Source of the DNA: Zychaea mexicana
Lineage: Eukaryota; Mucoromycota; Mucoromycetes; Mucorales; Lichtheimiaceae
Assembly: GCF_025766255.1 (NCBI RefSeq)
Contig: NW_026516739.1
Location: 62,001 to 126,000, forward strand
Direction: 5' to 3'
Length of the DNA: 64,000 nt
Shown: one piece after another, positions 1-13,269 of the stretch
Layout of the letters: each line of letters begins with the position of its first letter
How positions within the stretch are numbered: position 1 is the first letter of the stretch
The notes under the pieces: model-generated
Told to the model about the DNA's origin: nothing
Databases searched by the model: none
The model's input: the letters and a program-made list of their open reading frames with translations, nothing else
Position numbers and translations under genes: made by a program

Positions 1-334
1 TTAGGAAGCATCGGATTGCTGAGTCATACAAAGCCCATAACAAAGAAATACATGCAGCCAGCCTGCTGTTAAAAGACCGTCGATAACCCCCAACCACTTT
101 TGCAGGAAAGCATTGAAGAGTGAACGAAGGGAGAGACAGAGCGAGGACGTATCAAAGTAGTATGTGCGGAAAGAAGAAGAAGAAGAAGGGGCCGGTGGTG
201 ACAGTGGGCTATCGGATGGAAAAGGAAGCGAAGGAGGGGGGTGCCGCCATAAGGAGTAGGCCTGAGAACCAATTGAACTGCGGATAAGACTCGTGCTGCG
301 GCGTGTGTGTGTGAGTGTGTGAGTGAGTGAGTGA

Positions 335-1855
<1,521 letters not shown>

Positions 1856-4043
1856 ATCCCCTCTTCCCACTTTCACCTTTCTTCTCTCCCGCACACACAC
1901 ACACACACACAAACAAATACTTCTTTCCTTTCGCACATTCAAAACAACGCATGATTCATTGCTTTGCTCTCAAATAAACAATTAAATGGCATCTAATGAA
2001 AGCCAAACATTTGTTTGTCAATAACATGAATCTTGTTCTTTTTCGATTTTGTTACTGATGAGAAGTGGTGCAGTGCTTTTTGATCACATGTGTTTTATAA
2101 ACCTGTACAATGAGTCACTTGAGTGGTAATCAAGTTATGCCAAGCAGATACGTATGAGACGATGGCGAACGAGGCGAATTGATAACATTCTCCCTTTTTT
2201 GGTCTGCCAGAAGCAGCGATTCCGATCAATCTAAAAAGAGAGAGTATCGTGAAGCAGTAGGAGACAATTCTTTTGTCATTGCGTGTATGCACATGGTACG
2301 TAGCTCGTTTCCACCCTTTGTCCTATTGTTGATTTCTTATTAACACGCCATTCGTGTTGTTCGGGGCAGTTAGTGACGCCTTGATCACTGTGTCAGTGAG
2401 CCACTCTGTATCACCAAAGCTACTGCCGATATGATTTACTTGGAATCAAACATATTAGTGCTATACGTAACATTTTACGGCTGATCATCAAAGACTGCAT
2501 CGGCCACTTTAGCACACCTTTTCTCAATAAACATTACGATGTCTAAGAGAGCGACAACCTGGGCGATAAAGCAGGAACCGTTTTCTCATTAGATGACTGT
2601 TCTGAAGGACTTGCGAGCGCAAAAGTGTTATAGTACATAGAATTCTCTCGTTCTTTGTATATAGACTGTCTACATGAAAGAAACATCTTATTGCTCTGTA
2701 TGTATTGGTCATAAATACTCACAGTGGTACTTGATGTTAGGACTGTTGATCGTACCCCACCACGTTGCTCTGCTGAGATATGCGATGTCTCTCTCAGCGT
2801 CGAGAACACCAGCAATTTCTTGCAAGAAGTGTAAAGTTCTTTCAGACCTTTGTATCGACTTTGAGTACGATGTCATGACTTGATTGAACCTTATTGATCA
2901 AACTGCATTGGTTTTTTTTTTATCGAAAATATGCTGTATTACAGGGAACACTTGCATAGATCAAAGTAATGATCAACAGCTCTATCACAGCCGGTGCATA
3001 TTATTTGTCATGGATCTAAGTACCAAGGCATTGTCAGTTTTCTTCTATACATATCCCTCACAGTCGCCATGAAATTGCACATAGCTTCGAAGCATCATAC
3101 ACTTCTATGGCGGATAAATCTCATATAACTTCGTATGCCTCTTTCTATCCTTAAGCTTATCATCTACAATGTGTTCAGTGGAAAGCAACGGATGCTTTCA
3201 GACAATGCTACAGTAAATTGTGCTTCCAATATGCGAAAACAAAAAAAAAGAATTCTATTCGTAGCAGTTACATCACCTCAATCATGCACACCGAAAAATA
3301 TTTGCCCTTGAAAAGATATAACGAGCCGCCGAGCCGAAGCTCCGTAGGAATTGACATGGAGCGAAGCGTGAGGGGTGCGGGGTGCTCAAGATATCATAAA
3401 GGTGCGAAGGCGACACAGGCTCGTGACCAGTAAATTACTTCTTGTACATCCCCTTGTTATCAAACATCAGTATCCCTATTTTGTAAATATGCGAATTATC
3501 ATTCACAAAAAGGTACCACTCCTCCCTTAATATATCACCTGCAATCTAGAGAATAAAGAAAAATCCAAGTCTAAAGGAAAAGGTGGGTAAACTTCGTTAC
3601 GCTTTAGTTAGCGATACTAGAGGTAGCACGTTAGGACTCGTATTCATCAGTATGTAGTGCTATCCTACCTCCTCCATTGTAGCTATGGGTAGCAAGTAAT
3701 TAATATAAAGTAAGAATGATTAAAAGCAAAACATCGTCATTGTATACCGGGGTTATGCGCACATCGTCCATGTGTGGCACATACTGTATTCATGGATATA
3801 CTTTTAAATTAGCTGTATCTTGCTCTAGCTATAGCTCATGTGTCTATACACACTTTTTCCCCATTAACAACAAACTATACCGCTTTTCAGAGTGCAAAAA
3901 GTGCAAAATATGTGTTTCATAAGCAAAACATCAGCTTTCTACTACTGTATGCTGTACAACAGAGAAAGTAGTTTATTATACAAGCTATCTGATTGAAAAC
4001 AGCCAAAACAGGATGTGCATCTTTTGGAAAGACTACACGATCC
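1856..4043. other. Gene-free interval downstream of polyubiquitin
   Basis: A CA microsatellite lies just past the ubiquitin stop, near 1891-1910, in the 3' UTR. The rest carries only short, low-quality open frames on both strands with no recognisable domain. A GC-richer patch at about 3325-3395 contains the inverted pair AGCTCC...GGAGC. No RNA gene could be supported. Confidence 0.5.
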
Positions 4044-5564
4044 TCAAGATGAGGCGGCAACCACACCGTCATCACGCGGTGTTGGCAGTTCTTTGTCACG
4101 CATTCCCTGTAATATTGGACAGAGTTCTTGCAGCGACATGATCGTTTGTGGGATCTGGGCAGGGGACATTTCTGCTGGCACCAGGTCCGGTGCTGAATCT
4201 TGATACGATAGTTTACCTATAACCAACACGTTCTTTTTGGTTAGCTAGACTTTCTCCATTGTTGTACTGATCGCTCCTTGACGTTTTCCCCAGTCCCAGA
4301 AGTATATAGCAACATACATCGCTTCAATAGAGTAGCATGCCAACCTGCATGGCGAGCACCTACAAGCATTGAAAATAAAAAAAGTAAGCTAGCAGTCAGC
4401 CCTTTTCTCTTTTGTTCTTCCCCTCCTCTCTTTCTCTCTCTCTATCCAAAAAGAGCGTATCGGTATCCTTCTATGCAAACCAGTACCGTAATAATCCCTG
4501 CATTGATACACATTGTTAATCAGTAAAAGGGTAATACCTGATTACATCTATCATTGCCCAAAAGAAAAAGGGGGGGAAAGTAACATACTTTTCTATATCA
4601 TCGCCAACATGTAATGCTTCCTCGGGACGTACGCCCGTGATTTCACAAGCCTTTTCGAAAATTTGTACCTCGGGTTTTTCATATCCGGCCAAACAACTTG
4701 GAAGTACAAAATCGAAATAATCATCCAATTCCAAACTCTTGATCACCGACACTGTATGCAAAAAATTGTATGATTTCGGATAATGAGGTAGTGAGTGACT
4801 CATATACTACACCGAGAAAAGATGGGGCAGACTTACACACTCGTTCGTCTGAATTACTAATGACACCCATCTGAAACCCTCGTTGCCGTAACTGCATCAA
4901 CGTCCTCCGTACGTCAGGGAATGTTGTGTATCCTTCGGCCGTCATGAAACGCGTGTACAATGAGTTGAAAAGTGTGTCGAATACCGGATCAAGGTCTATT
5001 TGGCACGTAGCGAGTTTGTTTGTTTGTTGTTGTTGTTGTTGTTGTTGTTGAATCCATAGCATCCTACTACTAACTCCTTACCTTTCTTATTGGCGCCTGC
5101 GCCGACAAATGTTGCATAGACAAGCTATGGATATACATTATTCATACGGTAAGGGTTGCCAAGCAATTTTGTAATTCGATCGAGTAAAAAAGGCACAGTT
5201 GTTGTCATTAGCAACCACTACCATTCAAAAAGACAAATTCCCTTTGTTTTTCTTTTGAACACAAACCTCTTCCCACCATTGCCGAGTATGCATGCCTAAA
5301 TGTAAACCATAAAATGGTGCTCGTTCAAGTTGATCCCTATAAGCTATGCCGAAATGTTGACTGACAGCTGATTTCGATACGTTTACACCATGTTTCACGG
5401 CTTCCTGCGCCTTTTCCAGATAGCATGTAAGTTTTCTTTCCCTACTTTTCCTCCCCTTTGTTAAAAAAAAAAGGCTGTACATATTGAGACGATAGTGAGC
5501 CTTTCGGTTTGAAAAGAGTATTGTATGCATCGAGTGTCAAAAGTCGTATACGAGCGGCGGACAT
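4044..5564 (-). CDS. HAD-superfamily hydrolase, HDHD3-like
   Basis: Eight exons read as complement(join(4044..4216, 4318..4359, 4487..4497, 4589..4751, 4837..4995, 5082..5124, 5267..5410, 5481..5564)) give one 272-aa frame. HAD motifs appear in order. Motif I is LLTLDAYNTLF near the N-terminus: the nucleophile Asp followed by Tyr instead of a second Asp, as in the dehalogenase-like clade. Motif II is GVISNSDERV, motif III Lys is in GYEKPEVQIF, and motif IV acidic residues are in HVGDDIEKDYYGARHAGW. The second exon holds the helical cap. Length is close to animal HDHD3 (about 250 aa). The substrate cannot be told; the family hydrolyses small phosphorylated or halogenated molecules. Exon 6 is only 11 nt, and including it is the only way to keep GDDIEK in frame with the GARHAGWHATLLKR block. 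The last exon is not recognisably conserved, so the C-terminus is the least certain part. Confidence 0.85.
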
Positions 5565-6933
5565 GACAGTGTTGTTGTTGTTGTTGTGTAAATAGGATAG
5601 GTTATGACAAAGAGAAAAGAATAGAGTGAGGAAAGCAAAAGAGAAATATAAAAGGAAAAAAAAAAAAAAGAGCGAGGATGATGAGGTTCGCGTCCCCTGT
5701 CATGTGGCACAGAAGCTGCTCTGCTTGGCTGAGATCGATTACACAATGTACTTTGCATACACTGCAGATCCTTCCGATTTTCTACCTAGTTCAATTCTTA
5801 AAAGTAGACATGCTCTCTCTGCTATACGCTTTGGGTTTGACTTTCTTCCAAGTGCATCCGGTTAACTACAGCGCATTTCTTAGGGGATGAGGGCTCCGTG
5901 AAGGGTCAGCATGGGTACATCCGGGAGACTGACGGCACTTGGATTGTTTGTAGATTCAATTGTGGTAGTAACATTAATGTTTGTTGCTTCTTCCAAATAT
6001 AAAAAGGTTCCCACAGCTCATTGTACTCTTAATTTGTTAGGGTGGTGAGCACGTACAAAGCTTTAAATTGTTTGAGGATGATCAAATGAGGGGCGTTCTA
6101 TACAAAAACAAGTGTTGTTGGGTTGAGATCATCATCCATTAGAATGTGGAACACACTCTTTTTACCGATATAATACATACTGCTTGAAATCATGTAAATC
6201 ATCTCTAGCATTTGATATGGAAGCTCGGGTAGCTTTTGTACTCTAGAAGATCAGCAATATTGAGTGTAGCATTGACGCTGTGAGAGAGCGTCAATGACTC
6301 GATTTGAATTCCCTTTCCAATGGGCTCACTTGCGACAGCTTGTTCACTGTATAAAAAGCAGTAAAGTGCATGTCACCGTATATATGTAGTAAAATTTACT
6401 GGATACCACAGTTACATGACCATTGAATATTCTTCCCTCTTGCGCACTCATACTACTTGTATATAACCATTAAACAGATCCACATCTCCGGTTGGAAGAT
6501 AGCAAACCCGAGCCGTTCAGCGATGCCACAGAGCGAAGCAAGTCCTTATTTCATCTTTCCGTAATCCATCCCAAAAGTGAGCATCTCCTCTTTCAAACAT
6601 CATCCTTATCTGGCCCATTTGTTCCTTGATCCTTCTTGACATATTAAAGCGCACTTCATCAATCCAACCTGCAACGGCTGATATTGTCTCACAATGACCT
6701 GTTTTTTTTATGGAATCATGGATTATATAACGAGCATTTCTAAACTTTTGGGACGATGTGTATATTATATTACAGCTTGAGAGAAAGAGGGGGAGAGGGC
6801 GAACGAATAGATGTTGTTGTGGTTGTTGTTCTTGGTGAGGTGGTTGGATAAAAACAAAAAAAGGTTTGACAGGGTCGTCGTCGTCGTCGTCATTATTGTT
6901 GTTGTTGTTGTTGATTGCAGAATTCTTTTATTT
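5565..6933. other. Interval with possible unmodelled minus-strand exons
   Basis: Most of this stretch is repeat-poor and gene-free. On the minus strand two stretches read like protein: about 6510-6695 (after a polypyrimidine-CAG acceptor; contains AVAGWIDEVRFNMSRRIKEQ) and about 6230-6350 (after TATACAG; contains EPIGKGIQIESLTLSHS). They could be exons or decayed remains of one unrecognised gene. No start codon or full model could be closed. Confidence 0.25.
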
Positions 6934-7246
6934 TTACAGGTGTTTGCTGAGACGCGCCAAATGGTAGTTGATGGTGTTTTGCTGCTTGGTCTTACGGCCC
7001 TGTTTTACAAAATTACAAAAAACACACGCAGTGAGTCAGTCAGTGGTACATTATACATTTTAGGAACAAAAAAAAACACTTTACTGGTTTTGCCATGCAT
7101 TCTTGTAGAGATTTAGCAACAGCTTGACAATGCTTCTCGTCAATGCCAGAAGTAGCCCAACATTCAAACAATGCACCCATTTCGACGACGCATGGGCTTG
7201 ATTCCAAAAGCTTCTTGGGTCTAACTTTGAGTTGCTTCAACTTCAT
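6934..7246 (-). CDS. MRP10: Mitochondrial small-subunit ribosomal protein mS37 (Mrp10-like), twin CX9C
   Basis: Two exons, complement(join(6934..6999, 7085..7246)), encode 75 aa starting MKLKQLKVRPKK. Cys19, Cys29, Cys40 and Cys50 form two CX9C motifs (CVVEMGALFEC and CQAVAKSLQEC), the coiled-coil-helix-coiled-coil-helix fold oxidised by Mia40 in the intermembrane space. The tail NTINYHLARL matches the conserved C-terminal block of yeast Mrp10 (INYHAARL) and is reached only by splicing after KP. Yeast Mrp10 is a mitoribosome small-subunit component needed for mitochondrial translation and is imported into the matrix. Upstream in-frame Met codons exist, but the basic Lys/Arg-rich start at 7246 fits the family length. 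The gene is divergent from the 162-aa gene at 7545. Confidence 0.88.
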
Positions 7247-7544
7247 GGTTTTCGGGAAAAAAAAAAGTGGCTCTTGGCTTAAACGACGAAAACCGGACAA
7301 AAACAAAAATATTGTTGGACCGCCGTCAAATTGGATGGACTTTAAAAAAATCTTATGCCCCGGCATACTCTGATGCGGGTTCCGTCGGCCAGCTTTGACC
7401 ATTTCGACAATATACATCCGTTTGAGGTTGGTTTTAGGTAAATGTGAAGAATTCCCCAGAATTACAAACAATTCCCACCTTCCTTCAGTGTTGTTGCTCC
7501 TATTAGTTTTGGATTTTTCAAAAATACGGAAACAAAAAAGGAAA
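7247..7544. promoter_or_regulatory. Shared divergent promoter region of mS37 and the 162-aa protein gene
   Basis: About 300 bases separate the two start codons, so both 5' ends must lie here. A minus-strand open frame extends through it (a continuation of mS37 upstream) but shows no family similarity. No clear TATA box was found. Confidence 0.5.
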
Positions 7545-8112
7545 ATGGTGTTCCGGGACAATGACAAGCAAGAGATCCGGCGCCAGCGAGAAGCTGATTC
7601 GCGAGAACAACAAAACGTCGACTGTCTCGATAGTATGACGCTACAAATCCTACGTAAATATCGAAAAAGGTAACGCTATCAAATGTGTGTTAAAGAAAAC
7701 ACAAACGAAAGCCGAGCGTGTAACAAGTCAAATGTTTGTTTTGCTTAGACTGGAACCTTCAGGGTATCAATCATTACCAGACCTATGGCCAGACCTAAAG
7801 GAACTGATTGATGCATCCTTACAACTGCCATCCTGGCAGGCCATTCAACGGCTATTAAACCAAACAAGCTACTTTTACGAGTTCTGTCATGGTTACCGCG
7901 CAGACACGGAGCAAGTTGAGTACCAAGAATATTTCAAACATCTGGAAGACGCATGGATACATCTTTTTGGACAAGAGGATCTTGCAATGACGGATCGGAT
8001 TAGAGCGCTGAACGTGTTACGGGATGGGCATCAGCTTGCTGCAGAGGAATTTGGTATTCCAAACGCGTTGAATCGAGCTTTGGAAGCAGGTGTCATCCAA
8101 CAACAGCAATAA
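7545..8112 (+). CDS. Small soluble protein of unknown function (162 aa)
   Basis: Join(7545..7669, 7749..8112) gives 162 aa. The first exon is charged (MVFRDNDKQEIRRQREADSR). The second contains Trp/Leu/Phe-rich, mainly helical sequence: LPSWQAIQRLLNQ, FYEFCHGYRADTEQVEYQEY, HLEDAWIHLFGQEDL, and a tail ending in four Gln. There is no signal peptide, membrane segment or Cys cluster. The intron has consensus GTAACG...TTGCTTAG borders and the frame closes exactly. I do not recognise the family. The shared promoter with mS37 may hint at a mitochondrial or translation link, but that is only suggestive. Confidence 0.65.
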
Positions 8113-9561
8113 ATCTTTTCTTCTTCCCCCCCTCAAAATAGAGTTACCTTGATTTGGTTCGTTTTTAGGTCTTGTGTGACAACATGGGCTTGTGGATCCA
8201 TGTGCCATTTGGTGGGGCGATCTTTTTATCTTTGTTTTTATTGCTTTGGTTCTGGCCCGACTTGGCGATCTAATTCTCCACTTGGCAGAGCCTCTGTATC
8301 CTGTGATTTTCATCGTTACTAGTTCATTCTTCGAACAATTTTCTCATTTTGATATACAAGAGAAAACAGCACAAAACTTTAACCGCGGCCCTAGCACCTG
8401 GAAAAAGGGTCTTTTATTATACGATTGTCACTGCATATCCAGCTGTAGAGCTATCGATGTACTGTTTACTGTAACGTACATACATGGCACTTTATTTTGT
8501 GATAAACCAATTTCGTGTCTTTGTCCGATTACATGCATATTCTATCTAAAGGTGGTTTCAAGCATCGCTTAAGCCCTTTCTTTCATCTATAATCGGGGCT
8601 TCTTCATACTCGATGCCGGGTGTTTCAAATATCTTGAGAGGGGTGCGGGGACGCCTTTCTCCATCTCAACTGTGTAAAAAGCTGAAAGTTGCGTCCAGTT
8701 AGCACTTGTATCTATCATTACTCTTTTTCTTTGTGTTTGTATCTATTTCCAGGGAATCAATGTCTCTATTATTTATGTCACCGAACAATCACACGAAGCG
8801 AGTGATTTCCAAAAACAGTATAATATGTAATGAAAATACATCTCACATCTAGACAAGAGGATATCTACTATTACTAGCTGTCAAAATTACCTGCTCACTG
8901 TCTGTGGTACGTAGTGCGTACCGATGGTGTTCATATCTTTTGATTTTATTGAGGCACTCCTCCTTTCCACTCCCCTTCCCCTTTCTATGTATATTTAAAA
9001 TGACGAGAAGAACGCACGCAGTTTAGAGTTGTGGTTGATCCCTAGGATGGTGGCGGTACGTAGAGTAACTTTTGAAAAGGTATGATAGAAATCGAAAAAA
9101 AAAGGCTCATTATAACAATGTTCACGGGTAACAAAGCAAACATAGTTATTGGTCTCGTCAACCGTGTTCTTTGTCGTAGCGGGTGGGATCGACGTCCCCT
9201 CGAGCTTCATGCAGAAGAGACTGTGCTACAGATAAAGAGGCTCGCAATAATTATATAGCACTATTAAGTGGGATAACCCACTCCACATTGTTTTGTACGA
9301 CAAAAAAGCCAGGCACCTTTTCTTCGCTTTCACACCGGGTGCATGCAAATCCTGCTTTTCTTTTCCGCTGCAACTGCTGTCGACTCGCCTTTTCCTGCTC
9401 TTCTCTTTTTTTTTTTTTTCTTGCTCTCACTTCTTTTTCTTTATTCCACAACCTATGTTTATGCCATCGTAAAATATATATCCAACCCAATCTATTATTT
9501 CCATAGTACCTAGATATAAAAAAAACCCCCCACCCTCAAGTATACGTTTATTTTTTTAATC
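8113..9561. other. Gene-free interval with short unsupported frames
   Basis: Frames of up to 126 codons exist (for example around 8192-8572, hydrophobic start) but lack family features and have no convincing splice partners. On the minus strand, near 9160-9240, a short stretch reads LLHEARGDVDPTRYDKEHG before a GT; it might be an exon. A TATAAA at 9515-9520 probably belongs to the gene starting at 9562. Confidence 0.4.
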
Positions 9562-10486
9562 ATGAAACCCGCCTGGATTGCCGCCACAGCACTGACGACT
9601 TTGTGCTTTGCGTATACCGCCACCGGTGCCCCAACTACAGCAGCAAACGATTGCACAGGTATGTCTGCACATATTGAGTGGAAATGACCTTTGTCTCATG
9701 TCGGAATCGCTGTGGTCAGAAGCGAGAAAGAGAGTAGGCTCGGGTTTTACGGGGCTGCATAATAAGGCAGTGCCACTAACTCACTTGCTGCTGCTATTAT
9801 TCCACTGCCACAGGTATCGATGTATTATACCCAAAAGAAGGAGCGTCGTTTAGTCGCAGTGAACAACAAACAATCTATCTCATTCTAGGTAACGGACACT
9901 GTGAATAGCGCTCTCCCCTTCGTGTCACTTCAGCGATCGTGCTTTTTAACTTTTTCTACTATGGTTACTAACTACGATTCCTCTTACTGCGGGTGGGGGT
10001 GTGGACATTTGGCACGACAGGCAACAAGGCACATGATGCAAAGTTGCGACACATCAACGTGGCGCGAGAAACAAGTGATGAGGCCGGCGCCGACAAAGCG
10101 ATGGAGACGGGGATAGACAAGGACGATACGCTTAGCAAGGTGGTAGTGCTCCAACAAGACTTGAATCAGATTGAGGGCACGATGCCTGACAAATTCACGT
10201 TCCGGTAGGTTACGAGGTTTGAGTCCGTTTATGGCTTGGTTTTTTTGAAAGGGCGGTTCCTGAATCTTTTTTTAAACCTGGAAAATTAAGGGGGGGGAAG
10301 CGCTTTTTGAGTGGGTAGGGTCGAAAGAAAGAAAGGAGGAGAGCTCCGAAGGACGATAGTCTCATACATGCCACTGACTGACTGACTGACTGACTGTCTG
10401 TCTGACCACTTATTAATAGCATCCAAGTGGAACAAGACGGACGCGACTGCGTGTATGAATCGCCTTCCTTCGAGGTGACAGACTAA
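9562..10486 (+). CDS. Small secreted Kre9/Knh1-domain-like protein (paralogue 1)
   Basis: Join(9562..9658, 9814..9888, 10021..10204, 10420..10486) gives 140 aa. The first 22 or so residues are a signal peptide (MKPAWIAATALTTLCFAYTA, cleavage near TGA/APT). The mature part begins GIDVLYPKEGASF, like the start of Kre9/Knh (Ser-Thr-rich cell-wall protein) beta-sandwich domains, and ends RIQVEQDGRDCVYESPSFEV. That end mirrors the end of the neighbouring gene (TVTSNKSKDEDCTFHSEGFK) with the same conserved Cys and SxxFxV pattern. Two Cys remain in the mature protein and could pair. Its role is probably extracellular or at the wall; the ligand is unknown. The gene lies 376 bp upstream of a longer same-strand paralogue, so tandem duplication is likely. 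The exon 3 start rests on splice phase rather than a homologue. Confidence 0.7.
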
Positions 10487-10664
10487 GAGAGAAAAAAAGA
10501 AATGCGACCAAATAAAAAAAAAATATAATGAAAATTCTGGACTATGCTCAATTGGTGCGGGTTCATTAACGACGTGCTCCCGTCGTCTGCTAGCTTGTGT
10601 GACATTGGCAAAGAGCAGCTAGCCAGCAACAGATAATATAGCACTTGGCAGCAGCAGCAGCAGT

Positions 10665-10668
<4 letters not shown>

Positions 10669-10701
<33 letters not shown>
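10669..10701. repeat. GA dinucleotide microsatellite in the 5' region of the second Kre9-like gene
   Basis: An uninterrupted GA run follows a short GCA/CAG run and precedes a pyrimidine-rich leader that runs to the ATG at 10862. Such polypurine/polypyrimidine leaders recur in this genome (also near 31281 and 30540). Confidence 0.9.
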
Positions 10702-10706
<5 letters not shown>

Positions 10707-10861
10707 TCTAAATTTATTTTTTCGCTTCTTTTCTTTTACTTTTCTCCTTTCCACCTCTTTCTTTCTTTCTTTTCTTTCTTTCTCTCTTTGCTCTACCTGT
10801 CCTTCCTTTTCAACGTCTGCTCTCTCGTAGTCTACCGCGTTTCTAAATAACAACAACAACA

Positions 10862-12274
10862 ATGAAATTCTCTGTCGCCGCAGCCTCTGCCTTGTTGGTC
10901 TCTGCCTTTGCCGGCATGGCCAGCGCTGATGCTTACGCTGATGCCATTGCTGAATGGTGTGATGGTAAGACTTGTCTTGCTTTCATCTCTGCTGCCAACC
11001 GGTGACCCTAATTCTTGCTATTTGATCTTGTATAGGTTTGGAAATTGTCGAGCCCAACGAGAACACCATCGCTGTTGCTGGCAGCGTCACCAAGATCACT
11101 GCCAGTAAGTTGTTAGCCCTCTGTTGTCTGAATAGTATCAGATGCTTTATAGTATATAAAAGACGTATTGACAATGATGCTATCTAGCTCGTGAGCCCAA
11201 TGACAAGCAAAAGACGGTCAGCGGTCTTGATGTAAGTAGCCCTTTTGCCGGCTGTATCCCCAACAGGCACACACGCGCACACAAAACAAATTGCCCCAGG
11301 TGACTAAAATTTATGATTATCTTGACAGCTTTACTCTGTTGACAGCGACGGTCAAGCCAAGTACATCCAGAACGTCTGGCAGGGTAACTTTACCTTGAAC
11401 CAGCGTGCCACCATCACCGATGACATTCCTGCCAATGTCACCGCCGGTCTTTACTACTACCGGTACGTATCCTAAATAACGCATATAGCCTAGTTGCCAT
11501 ATAAAGAATACATGCTGTTGAGTGGGTCCTGGGTCCCCCTTCCCCCTCCTCCTAATCCCGCTCATGCTCCCTCTTTGAACAATTTTACTCATTCATCATC
11601 CCAACAAAATTAATAATAATAATAACAACAACGAAACGACGACAACGACGACAACGACGACGCACGACAATAGTGCCTGGATCACCAACTTGATGGACGG
11701 TGGCAAGCACGGTCCCGACTGTATCGAGACTTCGCACAATTTCAAGGTCACCTCGGGTGTCCACCAACACCCGAACGGTATCAGCTACTACACCGAATCG
11801 CTTGACGACGTTCAGTTCTACCACCCCGACTACTTCCGCGGCTGCTTCGGCTTGAAGGTCACCACTCCCGCCAAGGGCAAGACTTACAACGTAGGCGACC
11901 ACATCACCGTCACGGCCAACCGCGACAAGGCTTCGCAGACTGCTGTCCTCAAGAGCATCGACTTGTACAAGTCGACCGAAAAGAACAAGGCCGTCTTTGT
12001 CGAGAACGCCTGGGAGGGTAAAGAGCGTTTCACTGACTCGTTCACTCTTAAGGATCACTTTAAGCCCGCAAAGAAGGAGGATATTGATGAGAGTGCTACC
12101 TACTACTACACGTAAGTCAACTACTACTACTACTACTACTACTACTTATTACTACTACACTGTATCCTGATCCACTCTTGTTATGCTCTTAGTTTGACTG
12201 TCACCAGCAACAAGTCCAAGGATGAGGACTGCACCTTCCACTCCGAAGGCTTCAAGATCAAGGACACCAACTAA
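10862..12274 (+). CDS. Secreted protein with two Kre9/Knh1-like beta-sandwich repeats (paralogue 2)
   Basis: Join(10862..10964, 11036..11104, 11188..11231, 11329..11462, 11674..12111, 12193..12274) gives 289 aa. MKFSVAAASALLVSAFAG is a signal peptide, cleaved near ASA/DAYA. Two similar modules follow. Residues 36-145 contain LEIVEPNENTIAVAGSVTKI and IPANVTAGLYYYRAWI. Residues 165-289 contain FGLKVTTPAKGKTYNVGDHI and YYYTLTVTSNKSKDEDC. The pattern of a G/P-rich first strand, a TV-type strand and a final YxYTVTV strand with Cys is typical of the Kre9/Knh N-terminal family (Pfam PF10342), which in yeast supports beta-1,6-glucan assembly. NFT and NVT glycosylation sequons are present. No GPI signal is visible at the C-terminus, so the protein is probably soluble or wall-associated. 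Introns are small with consensus ends. Confidence 0.82.
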
Positions 12275-13269
12275 AAAAGAACAAGCTCAAGCGTGACGCG
12301 GGACGCTTCGCCCACCACCACCACCACCACCTTTACATCTTAACTTCCTTATACCAAAACACAAACCCTTTCTCTTCTCCATTTAAACAGATGCTAAGCA
12401 TTTTGCTTGCTGACCATTCTCCTCTTTTATCTTTTTTCAAACAACCACACACACACACACACACATCAACAACAACAACAACTTCTCTTGTAGTTTTCCT
12501 CCTTCCTTCTTTGCTTGTGTATTCGTAAAATGCAATCTTTTGTCAATCAAGAAAACAAGAAACCTTGAAAAATGAGTGCTCTAGATCTTCTTGCGCAAAG
12601 AAAAAAAAAAGACTTGATGTATCTATTAATATCTCATGGTGCGGGGAGGGGGGTGGGAGGAGACCCAGCCAATTAATAATGACTCCTTGCCATTTTTGCA
12701 AGAGTCCCTACCAAATAAAAAAGAAACCTGACAAAGGGTTGTCAGGAGAAAGGGGGAGGGGCACCGAGTTTCCACTCATTGTAGGTTCTGCGTGCGCGGG
12801 CTTCTCTTGGATGTACTCCTGGGGCTCCGCCATGTTCTGTATGTGCGGCAGACACAGCAGCGATCACATTTACGTTGTCTAGTAGACGCAACGTGTGTGT
12901 CGTCATGCACTTGCTGCCATGGCGTAACATGAGACCACCAAGTATAGCCATCCAGGTCTCACAAGAAAACTACATACTACAGACCGCCCACCTTGCACCA
13001 CCACGTTGTTTGTTGTTGTGGGTGCGCTTGTGCTGCCGTCATACAGTAAAACAAACACACCGTTTCTCGGAGGGCGCGGGGGGGGTTGGGGAAGAGGTGT
13101 TTTGATATCATCCGCGTCCAAACAATTACGAAATGATACCATCACTTTAGTTCATAATGACATCTGTTGAAAATTATTGATACAAGAAAAGTTTCCGTCT
13201 GGTCTAAACTCTTCTTTTCCTCCACCACCAAACATCCTCTTTTTGGTGCTGATACTCTCTTTTGACGTG
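12275..13269. other. 3' UTR of the Kre9-like gene and intergenic DNA
   Basis: It begins with CAC and CA repeats (12312-12330, 12448-12465), likely 3' UTR. No coding signal was found on either strand; open frames here are short and unrelated to known families. Confidence 0.5.

Noticed and set aside
3320..3400. Structured RNA in the GC-rich patch
   Set aside because: A short inverted pair exists but no extended fold, and a similar GAGGGGTGCGGGG string at about 8637 lacks the same context.
7247..7567. An upstream extension of mS37 containing MVKAGRRNPHQSMPGHK
   Set aside because: It is in frame, but the family is short and basic at the start, and the extension lacks similarity and overlaps the divergent promoter.
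8192..8572. A 126-codon frame with hydrophobic N-terminus
   Set aside because: It lies in the 3' region of the preceding gene, has no splice support and no recognisable domain.
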